Shown here piece by piece: positions 35,713 to 44,845 of a stretch of DNA of 64,000 bases. Below the pieces are notes generated by a model. It was not told the DNA's origin. It saw only the letters and a program-made list of their open reading frames with translations, and searched no databases. This DNA comes from Acidobacteriota bacterium (GTDB taxonomy: Bacteria > Acidobacteriota > Terriglobia > Acidiferrales > UBA7541), in the NCBI GenBank assembly GCA_027307115.1, contig DAHUXN010000060.1, positions 1 through 64,000 on the forward strand, given 5' to 3'. Made by a program: the position numbers and the translations under genes. Every line of letters starts with the position of its first letter. The first letter of the stretch is position 1.

Positions 35713-37320
35713 ATGAAGAAGATCTTTGGCCCGGGTGTGACGACAGTTCTCCTGGGCGTGTTTCTGAATGCTTTCCTATTTTTGGCATACGCGCCGTCAG
35801 CAACAGCGCAGATGCGCCGGAACCAGCAAAACGCGCAAAACGAACCGAAAAACGAAGCGAAGCCGGAGGCAAAAAGCGAAGCGCCGGCAGAGCAGCCAAA
35901 AGAAACATCCTCGGTGACCGACCACACGATTCGCATCGGCGGGGAAACGATTCCGTACAAAGCGACCGCCGGAACGATCCTTCTGAAAAACGACGATGGC
36001 GAGCCAACCGGCCTGATGTTTTACGTGGCTTACACGCGAAGCGACGTCAAGGACATGACGCATCGCCCGGTCGCGTTCTTCTACAACGGCGGGCCAGGCT
36101 CCTCGACGATCTGGTTGCACATGGGCGCGTATGGTCCGAAGCGCGTCGTCACATCCGATGCCACCGCGACACCGCCGGCGCCCTACAAGCTCGTCGACAA
36201 CGAGGATTCCCTGCTCGACGTCACCGATGAAGTATTCATCGACGCGATGGGCACCGGATTTAGCCACGCCGTTGGCAAGGCGCACAACAAGGACTTCTGG
36301 GGCGTCGATCAGGACATGCGCGCCTTCGGCCAGTTCATCAACAACTATGTGACCGAAAACAATCGCTGGAACTCGCCGAAGTTTTTGATCGGCGAAAGTT
36401 ACGGCACTTTCCGCTCAGCGGTAGTCGGAAATTATCTCCAATCGCACTATGGCATGGACTTGAACGGCATCGTGCTGATGTCCTCCGTCCTCGACCTGGG
36501 CACGATTTCATTTTATCCCGGCGAGGATTTGGCTTACGTGCTCTACGTTCCCAGCTACGCGGCAACCGCCTGCTACCACAAAATATTGCAGGGCTGTCCC
36601 GCGAATCTCAATAGCATCGTCGACCAGTCACGGCAATTTGCGTCCACGGAGTATGCCTCTGCGCTCCTGAAGGGCGACAAAATCAGCGATAGCGAAAAGG
36701 AAGCCGTTGCGAAGAAACTCGCGCAGTTCACGGGCCTGAGTGAAGATTACATACTGAAAGCGAATCTGCGCGTCAACCTGCCGCAATTTATGGCCGAGCT
36801 GCAGCGCAGTCGCGGGCTGACAACGGGGCGGTTGGATTCGCGCTTCTCCGGCCCCGCGGATGATCCGCTCGCCGAATACGCCTCGTACGATCCGCAGTCC
36901 ACTGCTTTGAGCGGAGCCTACACTGCGGCGTTCAACGACTACATCCGCAAAGACCTGAATTATGGCAAGGACATGACCTACCTCGTGTCGGCAAACTTCG
37001 CCGGCGCAAGTTGGGACTGGAAGCATGGCGGCCGCGGTTTCGGATTTCCAGGCGCGCCGAACGTGGAACCTGATCTAGTCGAGGCCATGGTTTCGAATCC
37101 GCACCTGCACGTCGAGGTCGAGAATGGATATTACGACCTGGCGACTCCGTTCTACGAAACAGAATACACGATGGATCATCTGGACTTGCCGCCCAGCCTT
37201 CGCAGCCACATTACGCTCAAATACTACGACGCCGGCCACATGATGTATGTCTACGATGCGGCCCATGCGAAGCTCAAAGCGAATGTCGCGGCGTTCATCG
37301 AAAATGCATTGAAGCAGTAG
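35713..37320 (+). CDS. secreted serine carboxypeptidase (peptidase family S10)
   Basis: An exported peptidase removing C-terminal residues from peptides. The 535 residues start with a signal peptide ending near TAQM, then a lysine/glutamate/alanine-rich spacer (about 35-65). The S10 core has the oxyanion motif NGGPGSS (125-131), nucleophile Ser229 in GESYG, and probable Asp and His at about 475 and 509 (YYDLATP, DAGHMMY). All three catalytic residues are present. A sigma-70 promoter and a ribosome-binding site (AGGGAG) precede it. S10 enzymes are unusual in most bacteria but recurrent in Acidobacteriota. Confidence 0.92.
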   Translation: MKKIFGPGVTTVLLGVFLNAFLFLAYAPSATAQMRRNQQNAQNEPKNEAKPEAKSEAPAEQPKETSSVTDHTIRIGGETIPYKATAGTILLKNDDGEPTGLMFYVAYTRSDVKDMTHRPVAFFYNGGPGSSTIWLHMGAYGPKRVVTSDATATPPAPYKLVDNEDSLLDVTDEVFIDAMGTGFSHAVGKAHNKDFWGVDQDMRAFGQFINNYVTENNRWNSPKFLIGESYGTFRSAVVGNYLQSHYGMDLNGIVLMSSVLDLGTISFYPGEDLAYVLYVPSYAATACYHKILQGCPANLNSIVDQSRQFASTEYASALLKGDKISDSEKEAVAKKLAQFTGLSEDYILKANLRVNLPQFMAELQRSRGLTTGRLDSRFSGPADDPLAEYASYDPQSTALSGAYTAAFNDYIRKDLNYGKDMTYLVSANFAGASWDWKHGGRGFGFPGAPNVEPDLVEAMVSNPHLHVEVENGYYDLATPFYETEYTMDHLDLPPSLRSHITLKYYDAGHMMYVYDAAHAKLKANVAAFIENALKQ

Positions 37321-37412
37321 GACGGCCCTTCCGCTGCCGGCTTCTCGATTTGCCATGGGGCGCCGGCAGCGTTTTTCTCCCCTCCAACTGATCTTGTTCT
37401 CCCACCGAAAAG

Positions 37413-37442
37413 TTGACAATGAACTTGTATTTACCTAATGAT
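37413..37442 (+). promoter_or_regulatory. predicted sigma-70 promoter
   Basis: TTGACA (37413-37418, consensus) and AATGAT (37437-37442) separated by 18 bases. It should drive the TPR/ligase pair. The 16-bp palindrome starts at the next base. Confidence 0.55.
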
Positions 37443-37458
37443 TAAAGATATATCTTTA
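37443..37458. promoter_or_regulatory. perfect 16-bp palindrome, candidate operator
   Basis: TAAAGATATATCTTTA is fully self-complementary. It abuts the predicted -10 element and spans the expected transcription start, five bases before the next gene's ATG. This is a classic position for a repressor operator. The regulator is unknown. Confidence 0.55.
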
Positions 37459-37463
37459 GTTAA

Positions 37464-38759
37464 ATGCTCATTGATTTCTCTCATCGCCGCTCGCGTTGGT
37501 CTTTTCTTTTCCTGATCATCTTGACGGCTGGCGAATTTTGTTTCCTGGCAGCCAAAGTTTGGGTTGCGGAACGGTGGAACGAATCCTCTGATCCGAAGAA
37601 GTGGCTTGCCGCGGCGCAACTCGAACCGGGCAACGCCCAATATTTGGAGCAGCTCGCGCTATATAACGAATTGAATCTTGAGCAGCGGGACCAGTCGAAA
37701 GCCGCAAAGTATTTGCGGCGCGCGACGCAAGTTGATCCCCGCTCCGAGCGCCCGTGGCTTGAGCTTGCGACTCTCGACGAAGCGCGGGGCGATTTCCCCG
37801 CAGTGGAACGGGCATATGAAATGGCGCAATTGGATTTTCCCGTTTCGCCGGATGTGGCGTGGCGGTATGGCAGTTTCCTGCTGCGCCAAGGCGAACTTTC
37901 TGGGGGATTCGCTGCATTGCGTCGTGCGATCGACAAAGATCCATCCCTCGAAGCGAGCGCGTTGGCAGAATCCTGGGCTGTCGATCCGAAGGCTGATTCG
38001 ATCGCGGCCGCAGTGTTGCCCCAAAACGCCGCCTACTATATCCGCGCGATTCGCTATTTTCTTTTACAGAAGCAGACCGGTGCGGCACTGGTGATGTGGA
38101 CGCAGTTGTTAAAGGTAAATCAGCCCGTCGCGATGAGGGACGCCATCGACTTGATCAACGATCTGCTCGACGAGGGACGGATCAGCCAGGCGCATCAAGT
38201 TTGGCAGGAGGCATTGCGACGAAGTGCTTGGCCCGATGATACAAACAATACTTCAGTGTTGTTCAATGGAGCCTTCGAGCACGATTTCTTGAACGGCGGT
38301 TTCGACTGGCGCGAATTGCCCTTCAGCGGAGTTTCCTACGATCTCGACAGCAGCGTCATGCATTCTGGCCATCAGTCATTGCGAATCACATTCGACGGCT
38401 CCGCGAATATCAACTTCCAGCACATTTTTCAGTACGTGTACGCCGCACCGCACCAGCGGTATCGTTTTCTTGCCTACGTGCGCACAGCAGGAATTTCCAG
38501 TGGAAACGGGATTCAATTCGATATTTTCGACCCACGCCATCCGGAAACACTGCAGGTCTTGACTCCCGCTCTCGCAGGCACCAACGGCTGGACGTCTATG
38601 CGCGTTGACTTCGAGAGCGGTCCGGACACGCAAATGCTGGAGATTTTACTTCGCTGCGCGCCAGGCCCGCCGTTTGACAACCAACCGCGTGGAACGGTTT
38701 GGGTGGACGACCTGTCGCTTACTCCTATGACACAGGGGACAATGAGTGCCACGCGATGA
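37464..38759 (+). CDS. membrane-anchored TPR protein with C-terminal carbohydrate-binding-like domain
   Basis: A 431-residue protein with an N-terminal signal anchor (about 10-30: WSFLFLIILTAGEFCFLAA), TPR-type helices to about residue 260 (YLEQLALYNELNLEQRDQSKAAKYLRRA and others), and a C-terminal beta-rich domain of about 160 residues with FEHDFLNGGFDW and GTVWVDDLSLTPM that looks like CBM4/9 jelly-roll modules. It has no clear Shine-Dalgarno sequence. It stands 24 bases before the O-antigen-ligase-like gene, suggesting a joint role in polymer assembly. The function is inferred from context. Confidence 0.75.
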   Translation: MLIDFSHRRSRWSFLFLIILTAGEFCFLAAKVWVAERWNESSDPKKWLAAAQLEPGNAQYLEQLALYNELNLEQRDQSKAAKYLRRATQVDPRSERPWLELATLDEARGDFPAVERAYEMAQLDFPVSPDVAWRYGSFLLRQGELSGGFAALRRAIDKDPSLEASALAESWAVDPKADSIAAAVLPQNAAYYIRAIRYFLLQKQTGAALVMWTQLLKVNQPVAMRDAIDLINDLLDEGRISQAHQVWQEALRRSAWPDDTNNTSVLFNGAFEHDFLNGGFDWRELPFSGVSYDLDSSVMHSGHQSLRITFDGSANINFQHIFQYVYAAPHQRYRFLAYVRTAGISSGNGIQFDIFDPRHPETLQVLTPALAGTNGWTSMRVDFESGPDTQMLEILLRCAPGPPFDNQPRGTVWVDDLSLTPMTQGTMSATR

Positions 38760-38783
38760 ACGCCGAGGAGTGATTGCCTGACG

Positions 38784-40058
38784 ATGAGCGCGATTCGCAT
38801 CGGAATATGCAGCCTGCTGGCATTTGCGGTGCTTGCCGATGGGGCCGTGCCCGGCTGGAGCACTGCGGTTCTCGAAATCGGCGTTGGGCTGTTGTTCGTA
38901 CTCTGGGGCTTTGTCACGGTGCGCCAACGGCAACTAGACGTTCGCTCCAATTGGCTGTATTTGCCTGTGTTCGGCCTGATTGCATTTTGCATGGTGCAGA
39001 AGTTTTTCGGACTTTCGGCCTATTCCTATGCGACCAAGATCGAGTTGCTCAAATGGATTGCGTATTTCGCGCTCGCTTTCCTGGCAGTCGAAGCATTTCG
39101 CACACCAGCGCAATCGAAAGGGTTAGCCATTTTTCTGTTGAGCTTCGGGTTTCTAGTCGCGCTTTTCGCCATCGCGCAACACTATACATTCAACGGGAAA
39201 TTATATTGGTTCGTTTCGCTGCCGCAGTCATCCGAACCTTTCGGCCCGTTTGTGGACCGCGACCATTTCGCGGGCTTCGTCGAGCTCACCGCTCCTTTTG
39301 GCCTTGCGATGCGGTTTGACGGGACGTGGCGCGCTGAGAAGGCCGCACTCGTGGCCCTATTCACTGCTGTGCCGGTTGCGGCGCTCCTCTTATGCGGTTC
39401 TCGCGGAGGAATCGTCGGGTTCGCGTTCGCAAGTTTGTTCCTCATTTTTGTTTTGCGACGACCCAACATTGGAATCCGACAACTTTTTGCATTAGCGTCG
39501 CTGATAATTTTGTGTGGCTTGCTTGTTCTCTGGCTCGGCGCCAGCGCAACGATGCAGCGATTTGGAACACTGACAGCCAGCGACATCTCGCGCGACCAAC
39601 GTGTTTCGATGGATCGTGACACCTGGAAAATCTTCCTGGACCATTACTCCACCGGGACCGGCCTTGGGACGTTGGAGACTGTCTTCCCGCAGTATGAAAC
39701 CACCTACACCGGAAGCGTCGTCGACCACGCGCATAACGATTACCTTGAGTCGTTGGCTGAGACGGGCGTAATCGGCGGACTACTAGGATTAGCATTCATT
39801 GTGCTGCTTTTCCGCGAAGGTCTCGCGAATCTGAATTCGCGTCAACGCCAATCGGATCATTTTTTCTACGCGGGAGCTTTGGCCTCGTGCAGCGCATTGC
39901 TCCTGCATAGTTTTGTTGATTTCAACCTCCACGTTCCCGCGAACGCCATGCTTTTTCTTCTTCTGGCCACGCTCGCGTCAGCAGATAGGCGGTTACGTGA
40001 TCGTTGGAACGCGGAACCGGTCGGACCGGATTGGCAGGCTGAAAGAGCGGGGAGTTAA
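38784..40058 (+). CDS. O-antigen ligase / Wzy-type polymerase family membrane protein
   Basis: A 424-residue polytopic inner-membrane protein with about ten to twelve helices. The large periplasmic loop holds GTGLGTLETVFPQYETTY and DHAHNDYLESLAETGVIGG, the Wzy_C signature in which the His and neighbouring charged residues are needed for ligation or polymerisation. Family members either attach O-antigen to lipid A core (WaaL) or polymerise repeat units (Wzy); sequence alone does not decide. It is co-oriented with the TPR gene and ends nine bases before the convergent 40-64 kb locus. Confidence 0.86.
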   Translation: MSAIRIGICSLLAFAVLADGAVPGWSTAVLEIGVGLLFVLWGFVTVRQRQLDVRSNWLYLPVFGLIAFCMVQKFFGLSAYSYATKIELLKWIAYFALAFLAVEAFRTPAQSKGLAIFLLSFGFLVALFAIAQHYTFNGKLYWFVSLPQSSEPFGPFVDRDHFAGFVELTAPFGLAMRFDGTWRAEKAALVALFTAVPVAALLLCGSRGGIVGFAFASLFLIFVLRRPNIGIRQLFALASLIILCGLLVLWLGASATMQRFGTLTASDISRDQRVSMDRDTWKIFLDHYSTGTGLGTLETVFPQYETTYTGSVVDHAHNDYLESLAETGVIGGLLGLAFIVLLFREGLANLNSRQRQSDHFFYAGALASCSALLLHSFVDFNLHVPANAMLFLLLATLASADRRLRDRWNAEPVGPDWQAERAGS

Positions 40059-40067
40059 ATCGAAGGA

Positions 40068-41225
40068 TTATCCGGCGAGTTGCCCGGCGGCAGCGACTCG
40101 GTAACGCGTCGAGGCGTTGACACCTTGATAGAAACCACGAATGCAATCGACAACGATTTCAACTTGCTCGCGCGTTGTTTCCGCGCTCATCGGGAGCGAA
40201 ATCACTTCTCTGCAAATTTTTTCCGTCTCGGCAAGCCCGGGATTTTGCAGGCCCAGGCCTTCATGTTCCCACATCGGCTTAGGCCAGTGCACCAGAGTTT
40301 CGACGCCGTGTCTAATCAAGTGTTCACGCAACCGATCCCGCGCTTCCGTCCGAATCACATAATTCTGAAATATGTCGCGTCGTGTGGATTGATCAAAATG
40401 CGGCAGGCGCAGTTCTGAAATTCCCTGCAAGCCTTCCTGGTACAGCGCGGCGATTCCGCGCCGGTGCTCAATCCATTGCGAAAGATGACTGATCTTTACA
40501 TTCAGAACGGCCGCTTGAGCGTTATCCAGCAAAGCGGTCTGCCCGTGATAATGGTATTCGCTGGTCTCTCGGTCCTCGCCGTTATAGCGCAGGCGCCGTA
40601 CCATGCACGCGACGTCGGCATCGTTCGTCGTGATCGCCCCGCCATCACCGAATCCCCCCAAAATTTTGAACGGATAGAAACTGAAACAACCCGTCAGGCC
40701 GAACGATCCGGCCTTGCGGCCGTGAAGTTCCGCGCCCAGCGCCTGCGCAGAATCTTCTATAACAATTAAATTGTGCTTCTCGGCAATCGCGACGATGCGG
40801 TCCATCTGGCAAACGCGTCCGTTGAGAGACACCGCAATGACCGCCTTCGTCCGCGCCGTAATCGCAACTTCAAACGCTTCCGCGTCCATGTTGTAATCGC
40901 CGCCGACTTCGACCAGCACTGGCTGCGCTCCTACGTTTACGATCGCGGAAACCGTGGCGACAAACGTATGCGCCACGGTGATGACTTCGTCGCCCACACC
41001 AACACCGGCTGCTTGCAAGGAAAATTGCAGCGCGTGATAGCCGCTGTTCAGTCCAACGGCGTACTCCACGCCAACAAACGCCGCCAGCCGTGCTTCAAAA
41101 TCGCGGAGTTGCTGGCGATCAATCAAGTCGCCGTCTGATAAACAATCGATTATCGCTCCATCGATTTCTGACTTTAGCCGCCGATAGTGCGCGCGTGGAT
41201 CGACGAATGGCACACGATATGTCAT
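40068..41225 (-). CDS. DegT/DnrJ/EryC1-type sugar aminotransferase
   Basis: A PLP enzyme of 385 residues that transaminates keto-sugars on nucleotides. Signatures: YAVGLNSGYHALQFSLQA, EVITVAHTFVATVSAI, IEDSAQALGAE, and FYPFKILGGFGDGGAI with the PLP-binding Lys. It follows the split transketolase by 48 bases, the last gene of the minus-strand polysaccharide operon. A keto-sugar made by the transketolase is a possible substrate, but this is inference. Confidence 0.88.
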   Translation of the reverse strand: MTYRVPFVDPRAHYRRLKSEIDGAIIDCLSDGDLIDRQQLRDFEARLAAFVGVEYAVGLNSGYHALQFSLQAAGVGVGDEVITVAHTFVATVSAIVNVGAQPVLVEVGGDYNMDAEAFEVAITARTKAVIAVSLNGRVCQMDRIVAIAEKHNLIVIEDSAQALGAELHGRKAGSFGLTGCFSFYPFKILGGFGDGGAITTNDADVACMVRRLRYNGEDRETSEYHYHGQTALLDNAQAAVLNVKISHLSQWIEHRRGIAALYQEGLQGISELRLPHFDQSTRRDIFQNYVIRTEARDRLREHLIRHGVETLVHWPKPMWEHEGLGLQNPGLAETEKICREVISLPMSAETTREQVEIVVDCIRGFYQGVNASTRYRVAAAGQLAG

Positions 41226-41273
41226 TTTAATTTTCCAACCTTCCGTTATCGTTCACACGCTGCATTTTGCTGA

Positions 41274-42209
41274 TCACGCACAGGAGGGCGCTAGCTCTAG
41301 AATTTGCATTGCCGACTCGACGATCCCCTCAACAGACAACGAATACGACTTCGTCAGGAATTCCCGGCTTCCGATTGCAGTAAACGCCGATGGAAGACCC
41401 ATGCGTTTGAAGCGGACGTGGCAATCAGCGGATTCGGCAAGCACCTCAGCAACCGAGCTACCCAGTCCTCCGATGACGCTGTGCTCCTCGATAGTGATGA
41501 TCGCGCGCGTCTCTCTCGCGGCTTCGAACACCGCCTCCACATCCAAGGGTTTAATCGTATGCATGCTGAGGACACGCGCCGCAATTCCCTCTCGTGCCAG
41601 TCGCGCTGCCGCTTGCGTGGTTGCATGGAGCATCGTGCCTGTGGCAATCAACGTGACATCGTCGCCATCCGTAACTCGAACGGCTTTGCCAATCTGAAAA
41701 TCTACGTAGTCCGAATGCACCAACGGTTCGCCCGACCTTCCCAACCGCAAGTACGCGGGTCCGGCTCGAGCAACCAGCGCTCGCGTCGCCGTCTCTGCCT
41801 CGATTGGATCGCCGGGCGCGACAACCGTCATACCCGGCAACGCCCGCATCACCGCAATATCCTCCGTGGCGTGATGACTCGCGCCTAGCGCGCCGTACGC
41901 GAGCCCGCCTCCGACGCTCACGATTTTTACGTCCGCGTTGTGATAACACGCATCGTTGCGTATTTGCTCGAGGCAACGAAGAGTCGGAAAGTTCGCAATC
42001 GAATATGTGAAGACTACTTTCCCGCACAGAGCCATTCCCGCCGCAATTCCCGTCATGTTTTGTTCCGCCACTCCGGCGTTTACAAACTGGCTGGGAAACT
42101 TCGCGGCAAATGGCTCGACAACGCCGAATCCCAGGTCGCCCGTGACCAGACAAACGCGCCTGTCCTCTTCGGCCAGCGCCATAAGGCTGCGGACGAACGC
42201 GGACCTCAC
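41274..42209 (-). CDS. transketolase, C-terminal subunit
   Basis: A 311-residue protein holding the pyrimidine-binding and C-terminal domains of transketolase or 1-deoxyxylulose-5-phosphate-synthase-like enzymes: GDLGFGVVEPF, FVNAGVAEQNMTGIAAGMAL (with the TPP-activating Glu), and SMHTIKPLDVEAV. It needs the N-terminal subunit to work. The start GTG overlaps that gene's stop in a GTGA junction. Its place in a surface-sugar operon argues for a dedicated sugar reaction. Confidence 0.88.
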   Translation of the reverse strand: MRSAFVRSLMALAEEDRRVCLVTGDLGFGVVEPFAAKFPSQFVNAGVAEQNMTGIAAGMALCGKVVFTYSIANFPTLRCLEQIRNDACYHNADVKIVSVGGGLAYGALGASHHATEDIAVMRALPGMTVVAPGDPIEAETATRALVARAGPAYLRLGRSGEPLVHSDYVDFQIGKAVRVTDGDDVTLIATGTMLHATTQAAARLAREGIAARVLSMHTIKPLDVEAVFEAARETRAIITIEEHSVIGGLGSSVAEVLAESADCHVRFKRMGLPSAFTAIGSREFLTKSYSLSVEGIVESAMQILELAPSCA

Positions 42210-43072
42210 GAAGCGCTGCTCAATTCAGCGAAAGCTGCTTGGAATTCCTCATCGCTCGGCGAACGGTAATGCCACAGCAGCTCATTTTCCATGAAGCTCA
42301 CTCCCTTTCCTTTGACGGTGTGGGCGACGATGCAGCTGGGACGGTTGGCCTCAAAAGGAACCTGCCGGAGCACGCATTCAATTTCGTCCGGATTGTGCCC
42401 GTCAATTTCTCGAACAGCCCACCGGCACGCGCTCCACTTTTCCGCGAATGGGTGCAAGTCCAGAACGTGGCCGACCGCTCCGAGACTTTGGATTTTGTTG
42501 TAGTCCACTATGGCGACCAGATTTTCGAGCTGGTGATGACCCGCAAACAAAACCGCCTCCCACACGGAGCCTTCATCACACTCGCCGTCACTGAGCAACA
42601 CGAACACGCGAAACGGGCGGGCCTCGCGTCTCCCCGTTAAAGCCATGCCGCATCCTAGCGAAAGGCCATGTCCGAGCGACCCGGTTGAGACCTCCACGCC
42701 CGGAACCGAATGCATTGCGTGGCCACCCAACGCGGAACCGTCTTGATAAAAAGTATCCAGCCAACTCTTTGGAAAAAAACCCTCTTCCGCCAGCACCGCA
42801 TAGAGCGCGGCGCAGGCGTGTCCTTTGCTGAGGATGAATCGGTCGCGCTCCGGCCACGCGGGCCGCAGCGCATCAATGCGAAGAATCCGCCCATAGAGAA
42901 CGGCGAGCAGGTCAATCATCGAAAAACACGAGCCGATATGCGAACTCTTCGCGCGATGAATCATGCGCGCTGTCGCGATTCGAATCGTGCGAGCATAGCC
43001 GGCCAAATCAGGAGTACCGGATCTTGTTTCCGGCATGTGTGTGTCTGCGGGCAAATGCTTATTCGATTGCAT
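42206..43072 (-). CDS. transketolase, N-terminal subunit
   Basis: A 288-residue TPP-binding subunit of a two-part transketolase. It carries HIGSCFSMIDLLAVLYG, SKGHACAALYAVLAEEG, and the TPP motif DGECDEGSVWEA followed by VDYNKIQ. With the next gene it transfers a two-carbon ketol unit. The start is uncertain: ATG 43072 overlaps the sugar-transferase gene by 14 bases, and ATG 43036 is an alternative. Neither has a clear ribosome-binding site. Confidence 0.87.
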   Translation of the reverse strand: MQSNKHLPADTHMPETRSGTPDLAGYARTIRIATARMIHRAKSSHIGSCFSMIDLLAVLYGRILRIDALRPAWPERDRFILSKGHACAALYAVLAEEGFFPKSWLDTFYQDGSALGGHAMHSVPGVEVSTGSLGHGLSLGCGMALTGRREARPFRVFVLLSDGECDEGSVWEAVLFAGHHQLENLVAIVDYNKIQSLGAVGHVLDLHPFAEKWSACRWAVREIDGHNPDEIECVLRQVPFEANRPSCIVAHTVKGKGVSFMENELLWHYRSPSDEEFQAAFAELSSAS

Positions 43073-43673
43073 CGCTGCTCGCGCCGAGGAGCACGACGGT
43101 CAAAGTCTGAAACACGATGCGCATATCCTCAAAAAATGAATGGCTTCGCGCGTACTTCAGTCCTAGCCGGATTTTCTCCGGGCGAATTTTTTCCCAGTAC
43201 GCCTGATGCGCATCTAGACTGCCTTTCAAAATCTCGCCTTCGTTGCGAAATCTGAGCGACGCCCAGTCCGTGATTCCCGGAAAGACGGACAGCAATTGCC
43301 TCTCCTCCGCCGAATAAAGCTCGACTTCGGGAAGAATCTCCGGCCGCGGCCCCACAATGCTCATGTCGCCCTTCAACACATTCACCAATTGAGGTAGTTC
43401 GTCGAGTTTGTATTTTCTGAGAATCTTGCCGGCACGCGTGACTCGCGGATCATCATCCGCAGTCGAGGGCCCTCCGAGCTTTTCCGCGTCGACGACCATC
43501 GTGCGGAATTTCAGGATCGGGAACGGATTCCCCCAACGTCCGGCGCGCCTGCTGCGATAGATCGCCGGACCTCGCGAATCCAATTTTATGACTAGCCCAA
43601 TGAAAATCAGCAAAGGCCAAAGAACACTCAATGCTGCAACCGATGTGACTACGTCAAACACTCGCTTGATCAT
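43059..43673 (-). CDS. small undecaprenyl-phosphate phosphoglycosyl transferase
   Basis: A monotopic PglC-type enzyme of about 204 residues that starts polymer assembly by moving a sugar-1-phosphate to undecaprenyl phosphate. It has a single re-entrant N-terminal helix (VVTSVAALSVLWPLLIFIG), then ILKFRTMVVDAE, and DELPQLVNVLKGDMSIVGPRPE. The longer frame begins at TTG, but GGGAGG lies five bases before the ATG at 43673. It lacks the large membrane domain of WbaP or WcaJ. Confidence 0.93.
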   Translation of the reverse strand: MIKRVFDVVTSVAALSVLWPLLIFIGLVIKLDSRGPAIYRSRRAGRWGNPFPILKFRTMVVDAEKLGGPSTADDDPRVTRAGKILRKYKLDELPQLVNVLKGDMSIVGPRPEILPEVELYSAEERQLLSVFPGITDWASLRFRNEGEILKGSLDAHQAYWEKIRPEKIRLGLKYARSHSFFEDMRIVFQTLTVVLLGASSDAIE

Positions 43674-43755
43674 CAGAGCCTCCCAAGGCAACTCCGATCA
43701 ATGTCCGGTCAAATGCCCACTGCGAACAATCGCAACTCAGTTTTGATGCAACAAT

Positions 43756-44829
43756 TTAAGCTGGCCTAAATTTTGCCCTCCACAAAGTGTTCAATACAAA
43801 CTCGCGATTACATGCAAGCTTCATCGCTGCGCAAAGTGAACCGAACCCGTATGCGAAATGGCGAATGCCAAAAACAATAGGCAACAAGCAGGCATGCCGA
43901 AAGTCGCGCTTGCGCCACGTAATTTGAATTGATGAGACAAGGTCAGCGACAACGTAGGTTCCCATCATCGCCGCCAGTAAAAAGCGTAAGGGCTCCAGCC
44001 AAATTCCAAGTATCAAAAGAAGAGTGATCGCGCTCGTGAACGCAGCCGGAACCAGATGCCGCAGGCGCACTGGCAACACTTCGCTATACGCAAACGGCAA
44101 AATCGCCCACAGGCCGTCTTGAAAATTGTGCCGGGCAAATGATTTCAGATCCGGCGACGCGTAGTAGCAGCACCGAATCTTCGGATCCAGAAGAATTCGT
44201 CCCCCAGCCTTTCGCAAACGCTGATTGAACTCCATGTCCTGCGTTCGGATCAGGCGTTCGTTGAACGGCCCGATTCTCTCGAACACTGCTCTACGGTAAC
44301 AGCCTCCAAAAACGGTGTCCGTCACGACCACTTGTTCGGTTCCGACACGGAAATCAGAATTTCCGACACCGAACGCATGACTCATGCTCGCGGCAATGGC
44401 GTTCGCGACCAGCCCATCATCGGCCGGAAGCGTTTCCATGGCGCCGCCTATGTTGTCCGCTTCATACTTGCGCAAGCCGTCCACGCACAGACGCAAATAG
44501 TCCCGCGCCACGCGTGCGTGAGCGTCAATGCGGAAAATAATTTCGCCGCGCGCATGCGTGATTCCCAAGTTCAACGCCACGGGAGTTATCAATCGCGGAT
44601 TGCGGAGCGTTTTCACTTCCGGATGTTCCCGCGCGAAGTCGCTGACAATATTCCAAGTCTTGTCATCGCTCATGCCATCTACAACGAGAATCTCCAACCT
44701 GTCTCTGGGGTAGTCGTTCGCGATGATCGATTCGAGGCAGCGTGCGATAAACAGAGCTTCATTCCGGCACGGCACAATTACGCTCACGCGCGGAAGCGAA
44801 TCCGAACTTCGGTCAATTTTGTTTGCCAT
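43756..44829 (-). CDS. family 2 glycosyltransferase with C-terminal membrane helices
   Basis: A 357-residue GT-A transferase like ExoA. Signatures: VSVIVPCRNEALFIARCLESI, VVDGMSDDKTW, IFRIDAHARV (the metal-binding DxH), and RTQDMEFNQRLRKAGGRI. Three or four C-terminal helices anchor it. The frame opens with TTG, but the ATG at 44829 is used. It probably adds a sugar of the repeat unit. Confidence 0.88.
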   Translation of the reverse strand: MANKIDRSSDSLPRVSVIVPCRNEALFIARCLESIIANDYPRDRLEILVVDGMSDDKTWNIVSDFAREHPEVKTLRNPRLITPVALNLGITHARGEIIFRIDAHARVARDYLRLCVDGLRKYEADNIGGAMETLPADDGLVANAIAASMSHAFGVGNSDFRVGTEQVVVTDTVFGGCYRRAVFERIGPFNERLIRTQDMEFNQRLRKAGGRILLDPKIRCCYYASPDLKSFARHNFQDGLWAILPFAYSEVLPVRLRHLVPAAFTSAITLLLILGIWLEPLRFLLAAMMGTYVVADLVSSIQITWRKRDFRHACLLPIVFGIRHFAYGFGSLCAAMKLACNREFVLNTLWRAKFRPA

Positions 44830-44845
44830 CAAGTGAGGGAGATTT

